Shown here one piece after another: positions 7,991 to 12,638 of a stretch of 12,638 nucleotides of DNA (the first letter of the stretch is position 1; every line of letters begins with the position of its first letter). Under the pieces are notes generated by a model. It saw only the letters and a list, made by a program, of their open reading frames with translations, was not told the DNA's origin and did no database searches. The translations under genes were made by a program, and so were the position numbers. This stretch comes from Lindgomyces ingoldianus (taxonomy: Eukaryota; Ascomycota; Dothideomycetes; Pleosporales; Lindgomycetaceae), in assembly GCF_010093535.1 (NCBI RefSeq), contig NW_022985204.1, positions 341,903 to 354,540 of the forward strand, in the 5' to 3' direction.

Positions 7991-9000
7991 TAATGGTAAT
8001 GGGGGGGGTAGTTTGGTGTGGATGTCGGGCTACTGCTTTTAGCTTGTCGCTCCTGTCGTTGACGTTCTTCTAGCTGCAACTGCTCACGGAACCCCTCAGG
8101 GATGTCGTCATGGTCTCTAAGAATGTTGCCTTGCTCTACGGATTCAACCAGGGCCTTAAGATGATGGGTCCTTAGGTTATAGTGCTTCTTGCTAAAAGAG
8201 TCGCGCCAGCAACAAGGCCCCAGATCGCACAGTGGGCCTAGACATCGCATCAACGCATACACTTCGCGCCAGGCTGAGGGATTTCCAGTAGCTTCCTGTT
8301 CTGCATCAAGCTGCGTAGCTCGGTCGTTAAGCATCCTCTGTGTGGCAGCGCCACGCTTATTTCCACGCTGTGCTGGACCAGCAATTGGGCTAGCATTAAG
8401 GTGCGAGTCTACGTAATTGAAGGATAGATCAACTCAGAGCTTCTTACCAGAACGGAGCCGCTCATCCCACTCCTTGAGTTGTTTGGATATAATAGGCTAA
8501 TTGATGTTTAGATCCTTAAAGCTCTTGACTAGATCACGTTGCGTACGGTCTGTTACTGAAACAGTGACATTAGTGTCGTTATATCGCATCTGCTGGCCAG
8601 GTCTGAACTTTCTTCCTAGAAGCTGTTTGAGCTTAGGCCTAAGAATTGTATGCTAATACTTGAGAGGAATCAGGACAACGTCTTGCTCTGTATCCTGATG
8701 CACTACCTTGTTATTGAGGACGACCTTCCACTTAATTGAGTAGTGGAGGCAGGTGGGCACCTCCTCTCTGTAACTATTATGCTTGTCCCACTCATCTAGT
8801 TGAAGGAATTGGAGCCTGTCTGGTTCTAATTGTGTCTGCAGGTGGGCAATGCTTGTTTGGTCTGAGAAACTGCGACGGGTGGCTTGGGGCGTCTGTGAGG
8901 CGTTAAACGGTGTAATGTTACCTATAAATTGTGTGTCATTAAGGTAGCCCTGCTCTTGAGAGCCGAAGGACCTTTGGTTGAAAGAGAAAGGACTCGTCAT
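7987..9000 (-). pseudogene. Decayed hypothetical protein, repeat-like fungal family, three in-frame stops
   Basis: A single minus frame of 338 codons runs from ATG 9000 to TAA 7987-7989 and is interrupted by TAG at 8653-8655 (codon 116), TAG at 8497-8499 (codon 168) and TGA at 8434-8436 (codon 189). The frame stays in register throughout, and protein-like sequence continues on both sides of every stop, so this is a point-mutated copy. Visible parts: a polar N-terminus; a basic middle with IKWKVVLNNK and TVSVTDRTQRDL; then a Cys/His-rich block (RCLGPLCDLGPCCW, followed by KKHYNLRTHHLKAL) that could bind zinc; and a charged tail LEERQRQERQ. I recall many fungal hypothetical proteins with this layout, often in multiple copies, but no assigned function. 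The expected W, W and R codons at the stops would each need one C-to-T change. It abuts the broken STAND gene. Confidence 0.7.
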
Positions 9001-9217
9001 CGCGTCCGTATACGAATAATTGCACCACACCGTCGTTGTGCAAGCAGAAGCGCAATCGTAGCCTCTTCGGCTCTTCCTCGGCAGACTTTCCCCCTAACGC
9101 TCAAGACGAAAGCGTTCGCGCATCAGATTTTGGATTTATACGACTAACGTTAAAAGGACAACAAGATGAAGTAACCATAACCACAAAAAGATTCCAAGAT
9201 TCCAAGACTCCAAACCC
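9001..9217. other. Short gap between the relic and the dioxygenase gene
   Basis: A 61-codon plus frame (9036-9221) overlaps the dioxygenase stop and has no recognisable domain. The stretch probably holds the dioxygenase 3' UTR and the ancestral leader of the relic. No clear terminal inverted repeat or target-site duplication was seen around the relic. Confidence 0.4.
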
Positions 9218-10174
9218 TTAGCAAATCTTCTTCCAAACTAACTGACTTACGTCAATATCCTGCTCAGCACTATCATCCCCACACTCCAAGTTCTCATTCC
9301 CTTCTCGGTATCTCCATTTCTTGCCCATTTTCTCTTTAAACCAACGCACATCATAAAGTCCCTTATTCACCGCCTCTGAGAATGCCTCTACTCTTTCTCC
9401 GGGCGCCATCTTAACATCTAGATCTGGTGCCACAAATAATACTGCTGACAATCGTCGCACTCCAGGCACACGTCGAACGCGGTGACGTACGGCTGCTACC
9501 TTTCCCCCGCTCAACACCACTGCACACCACCCACACAGCAGTACAGTCGCGTTGCCAGGCACGGGCACCCACGTACCGGGTGTTTCGGGTGCCTCCATCT
9601 CGAGCCCTGCAGTGCCGTCCTGAAAGATGATGCTGAAAGTGCCGTAGTCGGTATGGGCGCCACATCCGTTCTGGCTCTTTGGAGACGCAGTCGCGGGGTT
9701 GTAATCAATGAGGCGGAAGTTAACATTGAAGCTGGCGTGCAGCGGAGCTAGGTCGCGGCCAGCAATAGCGCTAAGAGAGGTTATAACCTGTGGGACATAA
9801 TGATCCGAGATCGTATTAAAGAAAGTCAAGATATCACCGAGTCCGTGTTCGGTAAGCTCGACTTGAAGACCAGGAGGGATGCGCGCAATTCGAGTGGGCG
9901 AAAGGTCAACAGTAAGCTTTTGGTCGCATGTGGGGTTTTCGGTGGCAGCAGTCTTGAAGATACCACGGAGAGTGTACACATCATTGAGAGCTGCAGCGGA
10001 AGCGGGGTTCTGTGCCAGATAATCAAAGAGATTCCGGATCGCGGAGAATGGAGCCGCGGTGATTGGGTTGATAAAAGTAAGAGCTGGACTTAAAAGGTCT
10101 GCTCTAGTGGGAGTTGACTGAGTAGGTGTTGACTCGTAAGTTGGGTAATGGTTCTTGGAAGTTTGAGTAGCCAT
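9218..10174 (-). CDS. 2-oxoglutarate/Fe(II)-dependent dioxygenase-like protein (isopenicillin N synthase/clavaminate synthase-like fold), 318 aa
   Basis: A single open frame of 318 codons ends at TAA 9218-9220. The C-terminal half has the double-stranded beta-helix signature: H174-x-D176 in CGAHTDYGTFSIIFQDG, distal H231 in VRHRV, and R241-L-S243 ten residues later, which together would bind iron and 2-oxoglutarate. NFRLIDYNP just before and LSAVLFVAPDLDV after are typical of this fungal subgroup, as is the tail GKKWRYREGN. The usual N-terminal DIOX_N block is replaced by INPITAAPFSAIRNLFDYL and TLRGI motifs, also subgroup-like. It should catalyse hydroxylation, desaturation or a related oxidation of an unknown substrate. 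The ATG at 10174 is preferred. A GTAAGG donor at 10277-10282 and a CTCAG acceptor at 10188 hint at a leader intron. GTAAGT near the C-terminus is read as coding. Confidence 0.88.
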   Translation of the reverse strand: MATQTSKNHYPTYESTPTQSTPTRADLLSPALTFINPITAAPFSAIRNLFDYLAQNPASAAALNDVYTLRGIFKTAATENPTCDQKLTVDLSPTRIARIPPGLQVELTEHGLGDILTFFNTISDHYVPQVITSLSAIAGRDLAPLHASFNVNFRLIDYNPATASPKSQNGCGAHTDYGTFSIIFQDGTAGLEMEAPETPGTWVPVPGNATVLLCGWCAVVLSGGKVAAVRHRVRRVPGVRRLSAVLFVAPDLDVKMAPGERVEAFSEAVNKGLYDVRWFKEKMGKKWRYREGNENLECGDDSAEQDIDVSQLVWKKIC

Positions 10175-11504
10175 AGTAGATGTAACTCTGAGATAAGTTA
10201 TTGGTTTGGGTTAAGGCGGAGTAACCCCTCTTAAGATTATCTACATTCTCACGTGTCGGGGTGCTCAACCGCTGAACCTTACCGTAATTGGCAGGTGGAG
10301 CTGCACTCAAAGGTGCGGGGACTGCTGCTGCCTAAATTCACGTGCAGCACACAAATACGAGAAGCTCCGTAGCGAAAATTACGCACGCGAAATAAGCAAT
10401 AGGGAGTGATTCTATCTATATCGGGCTAGCTCAAGGAGGTCGTTCCCGCTCCCACTAAGCAGGGGTATTAACGAGATAAAGTCGAGTAACGTCCATCACT
10501 GCAGGTCGAGAAACACCCCGCGCCGAGAAAAACGAAGGGTACTTCAACTTTGCACCACTCAAACTCTGCACACACTTATTATCTATTTAATTTTCATGTT
10601 ACGTATATAATATAAGTGGTTTTAAACATACAGGAACCTTCGCATCCAAAAATTACAATCGCGTGGTTGTCGCCGTGACTGATTTCGTAAAGAGTCTCCT
10701 TCTATCGCGAAACAGACTTCTCCCGCTACAACATCATCATCAGGCTCTTACCGCTACTAAAACCTATAGAATAGTTTTTCTTGAGCCTTCAAACTCCACT
10801 ATAGTATTTAAAAGCTACTATTAGCGTTATGGTTGCTATCGCACGAAGATCCACGGAAGGTCACTACGCGTATCAGTACCTTTGATTACAGTAATCACCA
10901 ATATAGGTTAGTGCGATACCACTAGTACTGCGTAATTTACTCAGATCGATTAAGAGCTCAAGTCTTGGCTGTGCGGAGCTATGGCACATGAGGACCACAG
11001 TCCCGCAGTCATATGACCCGAGTTAGCTTTGCCGGTGCCTCCAGTCACCAATTCAGCTCTCTACAACTACCTACGAAATCGCCATCGCATAAGGGTATGG
11101 CAGGAGCGGGTCGGCCATCCTCCCGCTAGCGTGTATAAAGGGTTCATGCACGTCGCTCATATCCACCTTGTACGACCATTGTATGCTGGCCTTGCCACGC
11201 CACACTCTAGGCTCTGCAAGCACCTGCACCCCACTCCACAATGCAATCTCAGCCTGATCCAACTTCTTCTTACAACGTCGAGTGACGCGACGGTGCACAG
11301 CTACCGTTAAGGCTTGAATGCAATCCTTTGGTATCACTTAGCGTCTCGCAACGTTAACCTCCATGCGCTCGCCGACCTAACAGCCAGGCCCTACGCACAG
11401 AGGTAACTCAGTCGCCGATCGCATCTCTCTACCTAGGCTACCACGAATGAGCCCAGCTAAAGCCTATCCCCACCGCATTCCTCTCCCTAGCTATGGCGGG
11501 ACTT
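10175..11504. other. Intergenic: dioxygenase 5' flank and HET fragment 5' flank
   Basis: About 1.3 kb with no supported gene. On the minus strand, 10331-10283 reads as a small Ala/Pro-rich segment between an AG acceptor and a GTAAGG donor and may be a leader exon of the dioxygenase. An AT-rich patch around 10570-10620 could be promoter-like. A 15-bp palindrome lies at 10883-10897. Frames on both strands between 11029 and 11337 lack recognisable features. Confidence 0.45.
10883..10897. repeat. 15-bp palindrome TGATTAC-A-GTAATCA
   Basis: Two perfect 7-bp arms flank a single base. This is the shape of a site for a dimeric regulator, but it is over 700 bp upstream of the dioxygenase start and over 600 bp from the HET fragment, so its role is unclear. 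Confidence 0.35.
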
Positions 11505-11876
11505 ATGCGGCTTTTAAGATATAGCGACACTGGCGACTTTGGTCTTCCTGAAGCTTTTGCCAGCGATAAGACTATCCCGCCCTATGCGATCCTATCCCAT
11601 ACGTGGGAGGATGGTCAAGAGGTCACCTTTAAAGATCTGATGGACGGTACTGGAAAGGACAAGAATGGCTACCATAAGATCCGGCTCTGTGCACAACAGA
11701 CTAAACGCGATGGCCTACAATACTTCTGGGTGGACACCTGCTGCACTATACAGACTCACCACCGACGACAACGCCCTACGAAAAGGGTGGCATATGCCGC
11801 CGAAAATGGCGGCATAACGTATATAGCTTTTCCATACAAAATTCGTATTATTTACCCACATTCTCAGCAACTTTAG
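11505..11876 (+). pseudogene. HET domain protein fragment (heterokaryon-incompatibility family), truncated
   Basis: From ATG 11505 the frame reads MRLLRYSDTGDF, then PPYAILSHTW at about residues 25-34, FKDLMDGTGKDK and DGLQYFWVDTCC ending at residue 80 (11744). These are the first conserved blocks of the fungal HET domain, a cell-death-inducing module in non-self recognition. The domain normally continues with the IDK... and SMF.WY blocks; here the next bases encode unrelated sequence that stops at 11874-11876. An upstream in-frame ATG at 11493 is possible, but MRLL is the usual family start. The abrupt loss at 11745 suggests deletion or insertion rather than gradual decay, because the 80 residues before it show no stops. 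I found no continuation of the domain to the right in any frame. Confidence 0.82.
11793..11816. repeat. Perfect hairpin just past the HET breakpoint
   Basis: TATGCCGCC and GGCGGCATA form a perfect 9-bp stem around the 6-base loop GAAAAT. It lies 49 bases after the point where HET similarity ends and is strikingly GC-rich against its surroundings. It could be part of an inserted miniature element or a simple structure-forming sequence. Confidence 0.6.
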
Positions 11877-12112
11877 TTCTCAGATCGATCTTCCAATGAG
11901 GGGTCGAAATCAGGCCTGAGCACACGAGGTTGAGCCGAGGTTGAGCCGTGGTCGAGCTAGCCGACAAACAATTTGAAGTAACTTCAACCTGCCCAAGCCA
12001 GCGTCTTTCCTGCCTCCACTTCCCAACTTTACATCCTCAACCGCCTTCCTTATTGCAGCCTGCGCCTGCATTTTGTCGTCCTGATGATGGTAATCCATTC
12101 CAAGAAAGCACC
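11877..12112. other. Gap between the HET fragment and the HNH-family gene
   Basis: Apart from the tandem 11-bp repeat there is a pyrimidine-rich leader-like stretch. The HNH-family frame stays open back to 11948, but that part is Pro/Ser/Leu-rich, begins at a non-ATG codon and is better read as 5' UTR. Confidence 0.4.
11926..11958 (+). repeat. Three tandem 11-bp units
   Basis: GAGGTTGAGCC occurs twice in direct succession, followed by a diverged third copy GTGGTCGAGCT. It lies about 155 bp upstream of the HNH-family start, in the gap between it and the HET fragment. It may be slippage debris or a small regulatory repeat. Confidence 0.6.
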
Positions 12113-12638
12113 ATGTCGTCCTCATCACCGTTGTTGGCGTCTCCAATCGCACCACATTCACCTAACCTTACGAAATCGCCCCAAACAATCACAATGGCCC
12201 CGAGAGATCGTTCAAGAGGGCGGACAGTCCACATTTACGATGCTAAAAACCCTGCTACTGTGATTGGAGGTTTGATTGTTACAAATGGCGTAACGAATAC
12301 GAGCCTTTATTCAATGGTGGAGATCCTTGTGTTGTTCACGTCTACCTTTGAATTGTACGATGAAAACGAGGAGAAAATTCAAAGAAATGATGAGCCGCTT
12401 CGGCCTGGTAAATACTATATTCATGCTGTCGGCAAGTTTCTACCTGTATGTCGTCTCATCATCTTGGGCTAACTTTAGGGTTTTGGATAGGCACCTTCGC
12501 GATTAATGACGAGCCGTGGTTGGTTCGTACGATATCTCAAGCGACTGGAACTCGCGTGCAATCCTTTTGCCATAATGTCCGGGAACGAGATCGTCGATGC
12601 GTCGTCTCTGGCATCAGAGTACCTGGTGCACATGTCGA
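12113..12638 (+). CDS. HNH-nuclease-family protein of fungal type, partial (C-terminus off the right edge)
   Basis: Exon 1 is 12113-12431 and exon 2 starts at 12491 and runs off the edge; 155 residues are visible. The visible part has GRTVHIYDAKNP at about 36-47, GGLIVTNGVT, FELYDENEE, LRPGKYYIHAVG to residue 107, then TFAINDEPWLVRTIS, TGTRVQSFCHNVRERDRRCV and VSGIRVPGAHV. This matches my recollection of a large fungal family in which the last block leads into an HNH_2-type nuclease motif (an AAHIFP-like segment), which would lie outside the window, so the catalytic residues are not seen. The only intron that keeps frame and motif spacing is 12432-12490 with a GC donor (GCAAGT), branch GCTAAC and acceptor GATAG. 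The GTATGT at 12446 does not restore frame. Met at 12194 is an alternative start just before the conserved part. Confidence 0.75.

Noticed and set aside
9036..9221. 61-codon plus frame with a plausible-looking C-terminus
   Set aside because: No domain, overlaps the end of the dioxygenase on the opposite strand, and has no supported start.
9244..9251. GTAAGT within the last codons of the dioxygenase as a splice donor
   Set aside because: No acceptor at a reasonable distance is better than the existing reading, and the encoded tail (DIDVSQLVW) fits the family C-terminus.
3120..10174. A secondary-metabolite gene cluster formed by the two SDRs and the dioxygenase
   Set aside because: There is no core enzyme, transporter or P450 in the window, and broken unrelated genes lie between them; kept only as a low-weight hypothesis.
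11029..11337. Overlapping frames on both strands (93 and 88 codons)
   Set aside because: No motif or splice support on either strand, and overlapping opposite frames are typical of non-coding stretches with few stops.
1..12638. tRNA genes, rRNA or CRISPR-type arrays
   Set aside because: No convincing A/B-box pair, rRNA core motif or regularly spaced non-coding repeat was seen on either strand by eye.

Overview
The window looks like chromosomal DNA of a filamentous ascomycete (Pezizomycotina; a Dothideomycete such as a Pleosporales species would fit, but the sequence does not fix the species). The support is genes broken by many short introns (about 42 to 74 nt, mostly GTRAGT donors, RCTRAY-like branch points and YAG acceptors) and the families present: a NACHT-WD40 NLR, a fungal STAND N-terminal domain, a HET domain and a fungal HNH-nuclease-type protein. 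There are no bacterial features such as operons or Shine-Dalgarno sites.

Layout. (1) 1-2157, minus: a NACHT NTPase with C-terminal WD40 repeats. One 52-nt intron lies between the NACHT part and the WD part, and the gene runs off the left edge inside a highly homogenised WD array. (2) 3120-4285, minus: an intact short-chain dehydrogenase/reductase (SDR) of five exons, 306 aa. (3) 5089-6130, plus: a second intact SDR of four exons, about 298 aa, transcribed divergently from the first across an 803-bp promoter region with a TATA box and a CGG-N14-CCG palindrome. (4) 6440-6736, minus: an unidentified coding-like fragment. (5) 7261 to about 7930, plus: the N-terminal domain of a STAND/ankyrin-type NLR, broken by an in-frame TGA and cut off before its NACHT domain. 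(6) 7987-9000, minus: a decayed copy of a hypothetical protein family I recall as recurrent in fungi, with three in-frame stops that are all explicable as C-to-T changes. (7) 9218-10174, minus: an intact 2-oxoglutarate/Fe(II) dioxygenase-like protein. (8) 11505-11744, plus: a HET domain cut off after its WVDTCC motif. (9) 12113 to the right edge, plus: the 5' part of an HNH-nuclease-family protein with an apparent GC-AG intron.

The window mixes two things. Three apparently functional small-molecule redox enzymes (two SDRs and one dioxygenase) are interspersed with intact and broken genes of the fungal self/non-self recognition repertoire (NLR, STAND N-domain, HET) and repeat relics. That pattern suggests a fast-evolving accessory or subtelomere-like region. 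I see no core biosynthetic enzyme (PKS, NRPS, terpene cyclase), so a metabolic cluster is only a possibility.

The observations most worth following are the amyloid-motif-like sequence at the NLR N-terminus, the 126-bp near-identical WD repeats, the GC-AG splice site(s), and the breakpoints where the STAND and HET genes end abruptly.
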